A DNA stretch of 49,403 nucleotides from Pararhodobacter sp. (GTDB taxonomy: Bacteria; Pseudomonadota; Alphaproteobacteria; Rhodobacterales; Rhodobacteraceae): NCBI GenBank assembly GCA_020832665.1, contig JAFIEG010000027.1, positions 1 through 49,403 of the forward strand. Reading direction: 5' to 3'. Shown in pieces: positions 18,043 to 28,734 of this stretch; the stretch's first letter is position 1, and each line of letters starts with the position of its first letter. The position numbers were made by a program, and so were the translations under genes. The notes under the pieces were generated by a model. That model searched no databases, was not told the origin of the DNA, and saw nothing but the letters and a program-made list of their open reading frames with translations.

Positions 18043-19569
18043 TCATTCGCGGGCGAGTTGCGCCGACAGCAGCGCCAGCAGCACCAGGATTTCAAGCCGG
18101 CCGAGAATCATGCCCAGCGCCAGCACCGCGCGCGCCGGGTCGGAAACCAGCGACCAGTGCAACGCACTGTCGCCGGCATACTGGGCAAGCTGGCCGGTGG
18201 TGGAAAGCGCCGCGGCGGCGAAGATGATCGCGGTCTCGAAACTCATGCCGAGCACCAGAAGCGTGGCCACCAGCAGACAGGCCACGGCGGCAAAGACCAT
18301 CAGAAACAGCCAGGCCGCATGCGCCCCCCGCCCTGACAGGAACCGCGCCCGCTCGCCGCCGCTGGCCACCGAAGAGGGAAAGATCAGCCGGCGCAGTTCG
18401 TCGCCGCCCATGCGCCCGAGCGCGTATATCCTGAGCAGCTTCACCCCGCCCGCGGTGGTCGCCACACCGCCGCCCATCAGCGCCAGCGCCAGAAGCACCA
18501 GCCCCGGCGGCTGCAGCCCCGACCAGGCGCGCCCGGCGATCCAGGCATCGTTGACGATGCCGGTGGTGGTCAGGAAGGACAGGCCGGTAAAGGCCGCCCC
18601 CCAGGCCGCCTGACCCAGCGCCGGCAGCGTCTCACCCTCGATGGGCTGATGCCCCCCCGCCCAGTGGCGCAGCACCACCAGCACCGTCACCGCGGCGATC
18701 ATCGCCAGCGCCATGCGCGGCTGCGGGTCCTGGCGCAGGTTCAGCGAAACACGCGGGAACGCCCCCGGCATGAAGGCCCGGCTGAGTGCCAGGAAGAAGA
18801 AGACGAAGATCGCGATTTCGGCGGCCAGGCCGACATCGCCCAGCGCATGGCGCGGCAGGATACCCGAGGTCGAAAGCACCGACATTGCCACCACCGCCGC
18901 CGGGAAGCCGGCCATGCCCGCCAGCGTCAACAGTGCCCAGAGCAGGCCGGTAAGCCCGGCATAGAGCGGCAATATCTGGCGCAGATGCGCCACAAAGCGC
19001 GGCACCGCGGTCTGCCTTGTCTCGGTGCCGGCGCGGTCGCTGGCCAGCGGGTGTTCGGCCGGCGGGCGCAGAAGCTCGAACCCGCCCAGCCCGATCGGCG
19101 CCAGGAGCGCGGTGGCGGCGGCAAGCATGAACAGCCCGCCCAGCCAGCCCGCCATCGCCCGCCACAGATGTACCGTCTCGGGCACAATGCCCGGGGTGTC
19201 GATGACGCTGGCGCCGGTGGTGGTGAAGCTCGAGATCATCTCGAACCAGGCATCGGCAAATCGCATCGCGGGCAGCGCCTCAGCCAGCGGCACTGCCATC
19301 ACCGCCGGCAGCACCAGATAGATCGCGCTGAGCATGGGAAACAGCCCCTGCAGCGTGCGCCTTTTTCGCGGGCGCGCGGTGGCCAGCGCCAGCAACGCGC
19401 CAAGCAGCATGAAAACCAGCCCCGAATGCAGAAAGGCCCGCCCCACCCGCGCCGGGCCAAGCAGAAAGCCATGCGCCGCCGGGATCAGCATCAGCGCGCC
19501 GGTGACGCAGATCAGAAGCGTCAGCAGCGGCACATCGGCCAGCCCAGGGCCCGGGACGCGCCGTTTCAT
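18043..19569 (-). CDS. trkH: Potassium uptake protein TrkH
   Basis: 508 residues from MKRRVPGPG; a longer start at 19680 overlaps trkA and is rejected. About ten hydrophobic segments. The four selectivity-filter loops are visible: SSFTTTGASVID, VLSTSGILP, FLTTTGIVND and ALSTTGQLA, each with the conserved Gly. The pore segment GGGVATTAGGVKLLR lies in the M3-M4 hairpin that gates. Inner-membrane K+ channel subunit that works with TrkA, encoded 61 bases upstream in the same direction. Confidence 0.95.
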   Translation of the reverse strand: MKRRVPGPGLADVPLLTLLICVTGALMLIPAAHGFLLGPARVGRAFLHSGLVFMLLGALLALATARPRKRRTLQGLFPMLSAIYLVLPAVMAVPLAEALPAMRFADAWFEMISSFTTTGASVIDTPGIVPETVHLWRAMAGWLGGLFMLAAATALLAPIGLGGFELLRPPAEHPLASDRAGTETRQTAVPRFVAHLRQILPLYAGLTGLLWALLTLAGMAGFPAAVVAMSVLSTSGILPRHALGDVGLAAEIAIFVFFFLALSRAFMPGAFPRVSLNLRQDPQPRMALAMIAAVTVLVVLRHWAGGHQPIEGETLPALGQAAWGAAFTGLSFLTTTGIVNDAWIAGRAWSGLQPPGLVLLALALMGGGVATTAGGVKLLRIYALGRMGGDELRRLIFPSSVASGGERARFLSGRGAHAAWLFLMVFAAVACLLVATLLVLGMSFETAIIFAAAALSTTGQLAQYAGDSALHWSLVSDPARAVLALGMILGRLEILVLLALLSAQLARE

Positions 19570-19630
19570 GGCACCGGCGCGCGGGACAGGCCGCGCCCGT
19601 GGGGCCGCCTTGCCGCACCGGCCGCTTCGA

Positions 19631-21010
19631 TCAGAACCATTCCACCGACACCTGCAGCAGCCGCTCGATCGCGGGCACATCGGTCTTGAGCGCGAAGATC
19701 ACCAGAATGTCGCCGGCTTCCATCTCGGTCTTGCCGCGCGGGCGGATGAGCCTGCCATCGGATTTCTGGATGGCGCCGACGATCACCCCCTCGGGCAGGT
19801 CGGAGCCCGAGATGCTGCGCCCGGCCAGTGCCGAAGTGCTCAGCACCTGCGCCTCGATCACCTCGGCCTCGGCATCGCCAATGGAATAGATCGAGCGCAC
19901 CCGCCCGTGGCGGACATGGCGCAGGATCGACGAGACCGTGGTGGCGCGCGGCGTGATATGCGCATCGATCCCCAGCTGAGGCATCAGCGCCACCAGCGCC
20001 GGATCGTTGATCAGCGCGATGGCCAGCCGGCAGCCCATTGCCTTGGCGCGCACACACGCCAGGATGTTGGTCTTGTCGTCATCGGTGACGGCAAGCACGA
20101 CATCGGCGCGGTCGATCCCGGCCTCGGCGAGAAGCTCGCCATCGAGCCCATCGCCATTGAGCACGATGGTGCGTTCCAGCGCATCGGCGGCAAGCTCGGC
20201 GCGGGCGCGGTTGCGCTCGATGACCTTGACACGCACCCGCTCGCGCCGCCCTTCCAGCGCACGCGCCACGTTCAGCCCGACATTGCCGGCCCCGATCAGC
20301 ACCACGCGCTCCTGCCTTGTCTGCGGCTTGCCGAATATCTCGAGCGTGCGCGCCAGATCGTCGCGCTCGGAGAGCACATAGATATTGTCGCCGGCGAAGA
20401 GCTGGTCATTGGGCTCGGGGGCGAAAAGCCGCTCGCCCCGGCGCACGCCGACGACCATGGCATTGAGCGTCGAAAACAGCTCGGTCAGCTGGCGCAACGG
20501 CGTGGCCAGCACCGGGCAATCCTCCTCCAGCGCGATCCCGGCCAGGCGCACGCGGCCATCGAGGAAGTCCTGGATATCGAAGGTCGAGGGCGCGGCGATG
20601 CGGCGCAGCGCCGCCTGGCTGACCTCGTTCTCGGGGTTGATGATCACGTCGATGGGCAGGTGATCGCGGCGAAAGAGATCGGTATAGCGCGGGTCAAGAT
20701 AGCTTTGTGCGCGCAGCCGGGCGATCTTGCGGGTGACGTTGAACACCGAATGCGCCACCTGACAGGTGACCATGTTCACCTCGTCGGAATGGGTGGCAGC
20801 GATGATCATGTCGGCATCGCGTGCGCCGGCCTCGTCGAGCACCTCGGGATGCGAGGCGAAACCGATCACGCCCTGCACCTCGAGCGTATCGGTGGCGCGT
20901 CGCACCAGCACGGGGTTGTTGTCGACGATCGACACCTCGTTGGCCTCGCCGGAAAGCTGCCGGGCAATCTGCCAGCCGACCTGGCCGGCGCCGCAGATGA
21001 TGATCTTCAT
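19631..21010 (-). CDS. trkA: Trk system regulatory subunit TrkA
   Basis: 459 residues, the double-domain form. Two Rossmann domains: MKIIICGAGQVGWQIA at the start and VVLIGAGNVGLNVARALEG at about residue 235, each followed by a TrkA-C domain (second ends VIFALKTDVPAIERLL). It binds NAD(H) and ATP/ADP and gates TrkH from the cytosol. The start at 21010 is preferred over 21037. It follows ntrX by 139 bases that hold a hairpin repeat, so it may be partly uncoupled from the ntr genes. Confidence 0.96.
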   Translation of the reverse strand: MKIIICGAGQVGWQIARQLSGEANEVSIVDNNPVLVRRATDTLEVQGVIGFASHPEVLDEAGARDADMIIAATHSDEVNMVTCQVAHSVFNVTRKIARLRAQSYLDPRYTDLFRRDHLPIDVIINPENEVSQAALRRIAAPSTFDIQDFLDGRVRLAGIALEEDCPVLATPLRQLTELFSTLNAMVVGVRRGERLFAPEPNDQLFAGDNIYVLSERDDLARTLEIFGKPQTRQERVVLIGAGNVGLNVARALEGRRERVRVKVIERNRARAELAADALERTIVLNGDGLDGELLAEAGIDRADVVLAVTDDDKTNILACVRAKAMGCRLAIALINDPALVALMPQLGIDAHITPRATTVSSILRHVRHGRVRSIYSIGDAEAEVIEAQVLSTSALAGRSISGSDLPEGVIVGAIQKSDGRLIRPRGKTEMEAGDILVIFALKTDVPAIERLLQVSVEWF

Positions 21011-21061
21011 CGCCCTACCCTTTCTTGCCACCCGCAACCCGCAACCGGCCGGGGCGGGGAT

Positions 21062-21079
21062 GGCGGGGCGAACCCCGCC
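21062..21079. repeat. REP-like hairpin between ntrX and trkA
   Basis: GGCGGGG-CGAA-CCCCGCC, followed by CTAC. The sequence GTAGGGCGGGGTTCGCCCC on the minus strand resembles REP-type palindromes found in many proteobacterial genomes. Only one copy was noticed in this window. Confidence 0.45.
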
Positions 21080-21149
21080 CTACAGCGCTGCACGCGCATG
21101 TCGGGGGCGGCAATGGCGCAAGGAAGCCCCGCCCCGCAGCACCGCCCGC

Positions 21150-22547
21150 TCATGCCTCGCCCGTCTCGCGGCTGCGCGAGCCCGACAGCGCTGCGGTGTT
21201 GACCCCGAGCGACTTGAGCTTGCGATGCAACGCCGAGCGCTCCATGCCGACAAAGGCGGCGGTGCGCGAAATGTTGCCACCGAAGCGGTTGATCTGGGTG
21301 AGCAGGTATTCGCGCTCGAACAGCTCGCGTGCCTCGCGCAGCGGCAGCGTGGCCAGTCCGCCCGACAGCACAACCCTGCCCTCGCCTTCCTCGCCGGAGC
21401 CATCGCCGTGCAGCTCGCGCGCCTCGATCGGCCCCGCCCCCTCGCCCAGGATCAGCGCCCGCTCGATGACATTGCGCAGCTGGCGTATATTGCCGGGCCA
21501 GCTCATCGCCTGCAGCTGCGCCTCGGCCTCGTCCGACAGCGTGCGGCGCGGCAGGCCCTGGCTCTGGTGCAAGAGCGCGATGAAATGCTCGGCCAGCGCC
21601 GGAATGTCCTCGCGGCGTTCTTCCAGCGAAGGCACCTGCACCGGCACCACGTTGAGCCGGTCGTAAAGCTCCTGGCGAAAGCGCCCGGCGCCTATCTCGC
21701 GGCGCAGATCTCGCGTGGTCGAGGAAATCACCCGCAGATCGACGCGCACCTTCTCGCCGCCGCCCTCGCGGGTGAAGGTCTGATCGACCAGCACGCGCAG
21801 GATCTTCGACTGCGTGCCCTGCGGCATGTCGGCAACCTCGTCAAGATAGAGAATGCCGCCATCGGCCTGCTCCAGCAAGCCCGGCAGGATACCCAGCGTG
21901 GAGCTTTCCTGGCCGAAAAGCACCGCCTCCATGCGCTCGGGCTCGATGGAAGCGCAGGCCACCGTCACGAAGGGCGCCTCGGCGCGGTTGGAGTTGGCGT
22001 GGATGAAGCGCGCGGCCACCTCCTTGCCGCTGCCCGCCGGGCCGGTCAGCAGGATGCGCCCGTTCGAGCGCGTCACCTTGGAAAGCTGCGAGCGCAAGAC
22101 CTTCATCGCCGCGCCATGGCCGATCATCACCCCCGAGGCGCCGTCGCGCTTGCGCAGATCCATGTTCTCGCGGCGCAGGCGCGCGGTTTCCATCGCCCTG
22201 CCGATCACCACCAGAAGCTGGTCGATGTTGAAGGGCTTCTCTATGAAGTCATAGGCGCCCTTCTTGATCGCCGCCACCGCGATCTCGATATTGCCGTGGC
22301 CCGAGATAATAACCACCGGGATCTCGGGATGGTCGCGCTTGATCGCCATCAATATGCCGATACCGTCAAGCTGGCTGTCCTTGAGCCACAGATCGAGCAC
22401 CACCAGCGCCGGCTGTTCGGAACGGATGGCGCCCATCGCCTCGTCGGAATTGGCCGCCAGCCGGGTCGCATACCCCTCGTCGCGCAGGATTTCCGATACC
22501 AGTTCGCGGATATCGCGTTCGTCATCGACAATAAGAATGTGGCTCAT
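21150..22547 (-). CDS. ntrX: Response regulator NtrX (GAFTGA-less AAA+ activator)
   Basis: 465 residues. Receiver domain with Asp52 in LVVLDLWLKD and Lys in FIEKPF. The AAA+ domain has Walker A GPAGSGKE (168-175) and Walker B ILYLDEV (231-237). Where sigma-54 activators carry GAFTGA, it reads LFGQESSTLGILPGLLEQA, so the sigma-54 contact loop is missing, as in alphaproteobacterial NtrX proteins generally. A Fis-type HTH (NISRTAAFVGMERSALHRKL) is near the C terminus. Partner is NtrY, whose stop lies 9 bases upstream. Roles known for the family: nitrogen, redox and envelope control. Confidence 0.95.
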   Translation of the reverse strand: MSHILIVDDERDIRELVSEILRDEGYATRLAANSDEAMGAIRSEQPALVVLDLWLKDSQLDGIGILMAIKRDHPEIPVVIISGHGNIEIAVAAIKKGAYDFIEKPFNIDQLLVVIGRAMETARLRRENMDLRKRDGASGVMIGHGAAMKVLRSQLSKVTRSNGRILLTGPAGSGKEVAARFIHANSNRAEAPFVTVACASIEPERMEAVLFGQESSTLGILPGLLEQADGGILYLDEVADMPQGTQSKILRVLVDQTFTREGGGEKVRVDLRVISSTTRDLRREIGAGRFRQELYDRLNVVPVQVPSLEERREDIPALAEHFIALLHQSQGLPRRTLSDEAEAQLQAMSWPGNIRQLRNVIERALILGEGAGPIEARELHGDGSGEEGEGRVVLSGGLATLPLREARELFEREYLLTQINRFGGNISRTAAFVGMERSALHRKLKSLGVNTAALSGSRSRETGEA

Positions 22548-22556
22548 CTGCTGACC

Positions 22557-24893
22557 TCACTTTGCCGCGGTGGCCGCGGCGGCAGGCTTGCTCTTGCCGT
22601 TCTCGGCGCCACGCCCGCGCCCGCCGCGCCCGGCGCCGAGCAGGGGCAGGCGGATGACCGCCATGGCGCCGCGATGGCCGCCTGCCTCGTCGGGCGGCGC
22701 GGGCTGCAATGACAGCGTGCCGCCATGTTCCTCGATGATCTTCTTGACGATGGGCAGGCCCAGCCCGGTGCCCTCTTCGCGGGTGGTGACATAGGGCTCG
22801 AACAGGCGCGCCGTGTCGTCGGGCAGGCCGATGCCGTTATCGGTGATAGTGAGTGTGACCGCCGCCGCGCCGGGCTGCAACGAAACCGCGATCCGGGGCT
22901 CGTAGCCATCGGGCAAATAGCCTTTTTCTGCTCTGTTTTCAATTGCTTCTCCGGCATTCTTGATCAGATTTGTCAGCGCCTGACCGATCATGGTGGCGTC
23001 GATATCGAGCACCACTTCCCGACCCGGCAGATCAAGCGCGATGGCGACATGTTCCATGCGCGCCTCCTGCAAGGTGACGGCGTCGCGCAGGATCTGCACC
23101 AGATCGCAGGGCCGGCGGTCGGGCTCGGGCATGCGCGCAAAACGCGAGAATTCATCGACGATGCGGCGCAGATCGTTGGTCTGGCGGACGATGACATCGG
23201 TCAGCTCGGCCAGTGAATTCGCTTCCGCTTCCTCGAGTTGCCGGCCAAACTTGCGGCGAATGCGCTCGGCCGAAAGCTGGATCGGGGTCAGCGGGTTCTT
23301 GATCTCATGCGCGATGCGCCGCGCCACATCGCCCCAGGCGGCCATGCGCTGGGCCGAGACCAGCTCGCTGACATCGTCGAACACCACCACATAGCCCTCA
23401 AGCCGCCCGGCAGCGGTGCGCCGCTCGGCCACGCGCACCAGCAGCGTTTCAAGCCGGCCGGCGCGCGAAAGGCGCAGCTCGTCCTGCACGCGCCCGCCCA
23501 TATGTCCCTCGCCATTGCGCAGCCGCGCCAGCAGCGGGCCGAATTCGGGCACCACCGCATCGAGCGAACGGGTCTGGGCGTCGGCGGCGCTGATCTGGGT
23601 CAGCGCCTCGGCGGCGCGGTTGACGAAATCCACCCGGCCATCGGCATCAAGCCCGATCACCCCGGCGGTGACCGAGGACAGCACCGAATCGAACAGCCGC
23701 CGGCGTTCCTCGATCTGGCGCGTATTGGCCAGTAGCGCGTCGCGCTGCATCTTCAGCTGGCGGGTCATCTGGTTGAAGACTCGGCCCATGGTGGCGATCT
23801 CGTCATCGCCCTTTTCCTCGGGCACCTGCACCTCCAGATCGCCCGCACCCACCGCCTCGGCCGCCCCCGCCAACCGGCCCACGGGCCGCGACAGGCGCTC
23901 GGCAAACCACATGCCCAGCCAGGTGGCGGCGAGAATCAAGATCACGGCGAAGCCCAGATAGATCAGCCCGAAGTTCAGCAGCACGCGGCCGCGCTCGCGC
24001 TCAAGCTGGTTGTAGAGCTGGATTGTGGCCTGGGTATCGTCCAGCAGGCTGAGCAGCGCGCCATCCACCGCTCGGGCGATGTAAAGCAGCCGGTCGGCGC
24101 GCTCTTCCAGTGGCACCAGGGCACGAAACTCACTGTTTTCCCAGTCCCTTATAAGAACAATCTCACCTTCTGCCGCGCGTTGCAGATCGGCCTGCGAGGG
24201 TTGGATGAAATCGAACAGGTAAGAGCGCTCGCCCCGCAACCTGAGCGTGCCGTCGCCATCGATGATGAAGGCCACCCGCAACCCGCGCTGCACCCCCGCC
24301 TGGGCCTCGCTGAGCAACTGGCGCAGCTCGCCCTCGCTGAGGAACGGGTTCGCGCGCAGGCGCGAATCGAGCAGCCAGGCCACATACTGGCCGTCCTCGA
24401 CCAGATTTTCCGCCTGCTCGGCCTGATAGGCCTCGGCGGCGGCAAGCGAAGTGCCCACCACATTGCGCACCCGGTCTGAAAACCAGCCTTCGAGCCCGAT
24501 ATTGATGGTGATCACGGCAAACACCGCCACCATTACCGTGGGCACCAGCGCGATGACGGCAAACAGCGCCGAAAGGCGCATATGCAGCCGCGAGCCCGCC
24601 GAACGCGAGCGCCGCGCGGCGATCATGCGCGCGATGCGCGCCATCACCAACGCCGCCACCAGCAGGATGTAGATCAGATCGGCCAGCAGCACGAGGCGCA
24701 GCCACGGCCCCGTGGGGGTAACGGTCAGCGGCCCCAGCACCGCCGCCGTGGCCAGCACCAGTACCGGCGCCAGCGCCACCAGCGCCAGCGTGCCGATGGT
24801 CTGCAGCCGCCGCCTGAGCGGGCTGCGCCGCCCGGGCACCGCAGGTAGCGCCGGTCTTTCACCGGGTTGTTGTGCCGTTATGTCGGCCGTCAT
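22557..24893 (-). CDS. ntrY: Sensor histidine kinase NtrY
   Basis: 778 residues from MTADITAQQ. Domains in order: two N-terminal hydrophobic hairpin segments (from about 35 to 95), a third membrane helix (ALFAVIALVPTVMVAVFAVI), a periplasmic sensor of about 150 residues and a fourth helix (GLIYLGFAVILILAATWLGM). Then a HAMP (LSRPVGRLAGAAEAVGAGDL), a PAS domain, HisKA with [15 protein letters not shown] and HATPase with NLIKNAGEAIENR, DNGIGLP and GTGLGLPIVKKI. All catalytic boxes are intact. It phosphorylates NtrX; the two genes are 9 bases apart. Confidence 0.96.
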   Translation of the reverse strand: MTADITAQQPGERPALPAVPGRRSPLRRRLQTIGTLALVALAPVLVLATAAVLGPLTVTPTGPWLRLVLLADLIYILLVAALVMARIARMIAARRSRSAGSRLHMRLSALFAVIALVPTVMVAVFAVITINIGLEGWFSDRVRNVVGTSLAAAEAYQAEQAENLVEDGQYVAWLLDSRLRANPFLSEGELRQLLSEAQAGVQRGLRVAFIIDGDGTLRLRGERSYLFDFIQPSQADLQRAAEGEIVLIRDWENSEFRALVPLEERADRLLYIARAVDGALLSLLDDTQATIQLYNQLERERGRVLLNFGLIYLGFAVILILAATWLGMWFAERLSRPVGRLAGAAEAVGAGDLEVQVPEEKGDDEIATMGRVFNQMTRQLKMQRDALLANTRQIEERRRLFDSVLSSVTAGVIGLDADGRVDFVNRAAEALTQISAADAQTRSLDAVVPEFGPLLARLRNGEGHMGGRVQDELRLSRAGRLETLLVRVAERRTAAGRLEGYVVVFDDVSELVSAQRMAAWGDVARRIAHEIKNPLTPIQLSAERIRRKFGRQLEEAEANSLAELTDVIVRQTNDLRRIVDEFSRFARMPEPDRRPCDLVQILRDAVTLQEARMEHVAIALDLPGREVVLDIDATMIGQALTNLIKNAGEAIENRAEKGYLPDGYEPRIAVSLQPGAAAVTLTITDNGIGLPDDTARLFEPYVTTREEGTGLGLPIVKKIIEEHGGTLSLQPAPPDEAGGHRGAMAVIRLPLLGAGRGGRGRGAENGKSKPAAAATAAK

Positions 24894-24988
24894 GCCAGAA
24901 TTGCCGCCTTGCCCTTCACCCCGGCACCGCACAGTGCGGCACGGTGCCCCCGGGGCTGCGGCAGTCCGGCCACGCCCCTGTGGCTTTT

Positions 24989-26377
24989 CTACATCAACCG
25001 CCGGCGGCGTGTCACGCGAATATCCAGATCGGTGATCTTCTTGCGCAAGGTATTGCGGTTGATGCCCATCAGCTCGGCGCAGCGCGCCTGGTTGCCGCCG
25101 GTATATTCCAGCGCGATCTCGATCAGCGGCGCCTCGACCTCGCGCAGGATGCGGCCATAGATGCCCGGCGGGGGCAGCTCCTCACCATGCAATTCGAAAT
25201 AGCGCCGCACATGGCGCGCCACCGCCTCGGAAAGGGTTTCGCCCTGGCGCCCTTCGCCGGGCGTGGCGGCGGCGGGGTGGCCATGCAGCGCCGATTCGAC
25301 CTCGGCACGGCTGATCTCGGGCTCGTGGCCGGTTATCACCAGCCGCCGGATAGTGTTTTCAAGCTGGCGGGTATTGCCGGGCCATTCGTATTTGCGCAGC
25401 AGCTCCATCGCGCCGGTCGAGAGGGTGCGCGCATTGCCGGTCTCGCGAGCGGCGCGGGCCAGGAAATGCTCGGCCAGCAGCGGTATGTCCTCGATTCGCT
25501 CGCGCAGCGGCGGCACATGCAGGTTCACACCGCCCAGCCGGTAGAACAGATCCTGGCGAAAGCGCCCGGCTTCCAGCGCCGGCGCCAGCCCTTCATCGGC
25601 AATGGCAATCACGCGCGGGCCATCCTCGCCCAGCCGGTCGAGCATGCGCACCAGCCGCGCCTGCGCGCCGGCATCGAGATCGCCCAGCCCGTCAATGACC
25701 AGCGAGCCGTCGCGCGCGCGCGCCATGGGCGCGGCCGGCGCATCCGGGTCCGGCTGGCCCAGATCCTGCGCCGAGACCAGCACGAAGGGCCGCGCGCGCC
25801 GGTCGGAGAAATCGTGCAGCGCGCGCGCGATCAGCGATTTGCCAGTGCCCGATTCGCCGGTGATCAGCACCGGCAGTTCGGCATTCATCACCCGCGCCAC
25901 CATGCGATAGAGCGCCTGCATCGCCGGGCTGCGCCCGACCAGTGGCAGATCGGCATCCGCCGGCGCCTCGATCACCTCGCGCACCGGCTCGGGGCTGGCG
26001 CGGCGCACGCGCTGCCCGCTTTCCATGGCCCGCGCCGCACGGCCCAGAAGATCTGGCAGATCGAATGGCTTGGGCAGGTAATCCCACGCATCGGCCTCGG
26101 TGGCCTGGATGGCGGTCATGATGGTATTCTGCGCTGAAATCACGATCACCGGCAGGCCGGGCCTGAGCGCGCGGATGCGCGGCAGCATCTCGATGCCGTT
26201 GCCATCGGGCATGATCACATCGGTCACCACCAGATCGCCCTTGCCCTCTTCGACCCAGCGCAACAGCGTCGTCAGCGAAGAGGTGGCATGCACCCGGCAA
26301 CCGGCACGGGTAAGCGCCTGGGTCAGCACCGTGCGAATGGTGCGGTCGTCGTCGGCAACCAGGACGGTGCCATCCAT
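24989..26377 (-). CDS. ntrC: Response regulator NtrC, Rhodobacter type without GAFTGA
   Basis: 462 residues from [11 protein letters not shown]. Receiver Asp53 in [13 protein letters not shown]+ domain with Walker A GESGTGKS (174-181). The stretch between it and Walker B is shortened ([19 protein letters not shown]), with no GAFTGA. Walker B reads [11 protein letters not shown], so the catalytic Glu after Asp is Gly. The R finger region ([20 protein letters not shown]) is kept. A Fis-type HTH ([20 protein letters not shown]) ends the protein. In Rhodobacter capsulatus, NtrC of this kind activates the housekeeping RNA polymerase; ATP binding without turnover fits the missing Glu. Starts one base inside the ntrB stop. 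Confidence 0.96.
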   Translation of the reverse strand: MDGTVLVADDDRTIRTVLTQALTRAGCRVHATSSLTTLLRWVEEGKGDLVVTDVIMPDGNGIEMLPRIRALRPGLPVIVISAQNTIMTAIQATEADAWDYLPKPFDLPDLLGRAARAMESGQRVRRASPEPVREVIEAPADADLPLVGRSPAMQALYRMVARVMNAELPVLITGESGTGKSLIARALHDFSDRRARPFVLVSAQDLGQPDPDAPAAPMARARDGSLVIDGLGDLDAGAQARLVRMLDRLGEDGPRVIAIADEGLAPALEAGRFRQDLFYRLGGVNLHVPPLRERIEDIPLLAEHFLARAARETGNARTLSTGAMELLRKYEWPGNTRQLENTIRRLVITGHEPEISRAEVESALHGHPAAATPGEGRQGETLSEAVARHVRRYFELHGEELPPPGIYGRILREVEAPLIEIALEYTGGNQARCAELMGINRNTLRKKITDLDIRVTRRRRLM

Positions 26378-27467
26378 CAGCTGTTCTCCTTGCGGTTGGT
26401 CGGGGCCACGGGAAGCGAAATGCGAAACACGGTGCGCCCGGGGCGCGAATCGCACTCGACCCAGCCGTCATGGGCGCCGATGATCTTGGATACCAGCGCC
26501 AGCCCCAGCCCGGTGCCGTTCTCGCGCCCCGAGACGAAGGGCTCGAAGACATTTTCGGCAATCCCGGGCGGCAGGCCGGGGCCGTCATCGATGATTTCCA
26601 CATGCAGCGGCAGGGCGATGTTGTTTCCCTGCCCGCCGCGCAGGCGCAAGCCGCGCTCAAAGAAGCTGCGCATGCGGATCACCCCGCCCTCGGGGCACGC
26701 CTCGGCGGCGTTCTTGAGAAGGTTCAGAAACACCTGCAAGAGCTGGTCAGGGTCTGCCCAGGCCGGGGGTAGCGAGGGGTCGTAATCGTCATGGATGCGC
26801 ATATGCGCGGCAAAGCCCACCACCGCCGAACGGCGCGCGCGCTCCAACACGTCATGGATATTGACCGAAACGCGCTCGGGCGGGCGCTGATCGCCGAACT
26901 GCTCGACCTGATCGAGCAGCGCCACGATGCGCCTTGTCTCGGCCACGATGAGCTCGGTCATCTCGCGGTCGGCGGGCTTGAGCCCCATCGACAACAGCTG
27001 CGCCGCCCCGGCAATGCCAGCGAGCGGGTTCTTGATCTCATGCGCCAGCATCGAGGCCATGCCAATGGCCGATTTCGCCGCCGCCTTGACCGCCTGCGCC
27101 CGGCCCAGCCGCCCGGCCACCTCGCGCGGGGCGACAAGCAGCAAGAGCGTTTCGCCGGCATCGTCGAGCGGCGCGATCTGCAGGTTGCACAGCACCGGCG
27201 CGCGCTCGCCGGTGCAGACATCGGCATCGTTGATGAAGATCGCGGCGCGGTTGGCGCGCGCGCGCGCCAGCGCCTCTTCCATCGGCGCGTCGATCGACAG
27301 CCGATCAAAGGCAGGCTCGCCGGCAAGCGTGGCGCTTGAGGCCGACATGAACAGCTCGGCCGCCGGGTTGCATTCGAGAATCACCTCGCCCCCGCCCTGC
27401 CTTGCCAGCATGAAGGCCGGCACCGGCAGCGCCGACCAGATCGCGCCGGGCACCGGGCGTGGGGCGC

Positions 27468-27471
<4 letters not shown>
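26377..27471 (-). CDS. ntrB: Nitrogen sensor kinase NtrB
   Basis: 364 residues from [12 protein letters not shown], whose ATG overlaps the dusB stop (ATGA). N-terminal PAS domain ([11 protein letters not shown]), HisKA with [20 protein letters not shown] (His144), then HATPase [21 protein letters not shown] and [12 protein letters not shown]. No membrane segment, so it is cytosolic, as expected. It phosphorylates or dephosphorylates NtrC under PII control. Translational coupling to dusB and to ntrC is visible. Confidence 0.96.
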
Positions 27472-28448
<977 letters not shown>

Positions 28449-28734
28449 GGGTGGGTCACGGCCGGAAAGGGTTGCGCCAAGGGGTGGTCCCTGAAGGTAA
28501 GGTCTGTGCGCGCATTTCAACGCCTTCTAGCGTGCAACCGCACAACAGCAAAGCTCTGCGGCAGGCACTTTGCGCAGGATTTCACCATTTGCACGTTTTT
28601 TATGCACATGTGCCCATCTCGCGCGCGATATCTGCACGCTATCGGCAAGCAGGCCGCACCGGGCCGGGCTGCGGCGTCCCGGCGCGCGGAGCGGTGCGCT
28701 TGCCCGATCACGCGGCTTGGCCTAAGCAGGCGGC
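28449..28734. other. Divergent intergenic region dusB-ntrBCYX / ispDF
   Basis: 286 bases without a gene. It must hold the promoter of the dusB-ntr operon and that of ispDF. An A/T-richer part at 28560-28620 contains two TGCAC half sites (TTTGCACG and ATGCACAT). I see no convincing NtrC tandem site and no clear -10/-35 for dusB. Confidence 0.6.
28700..28728 (+). promoter_or_regulatory. Candidate ispDF promoter, leaderless arrangement
   Basis: TTGCCC (28700-28705), 17 bases, TAAGCA (28723-28728), with the ATG only six bases later. Transcription would begin at or next to the start codon. The -10 box is weak, so this is tentative. Confidence 0.35.

Noticed and set aside
19334..21202. Plus-strand frame over trkA/trkH
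   Set aside because: Rich in His, Arg and Ala without motifs; antisense shadow.
28560..28620. Possible NtrC site between dusB and ispDF
   Set aside because: The two TGCAC half sites do not form the expected tandem or dyad spacing.
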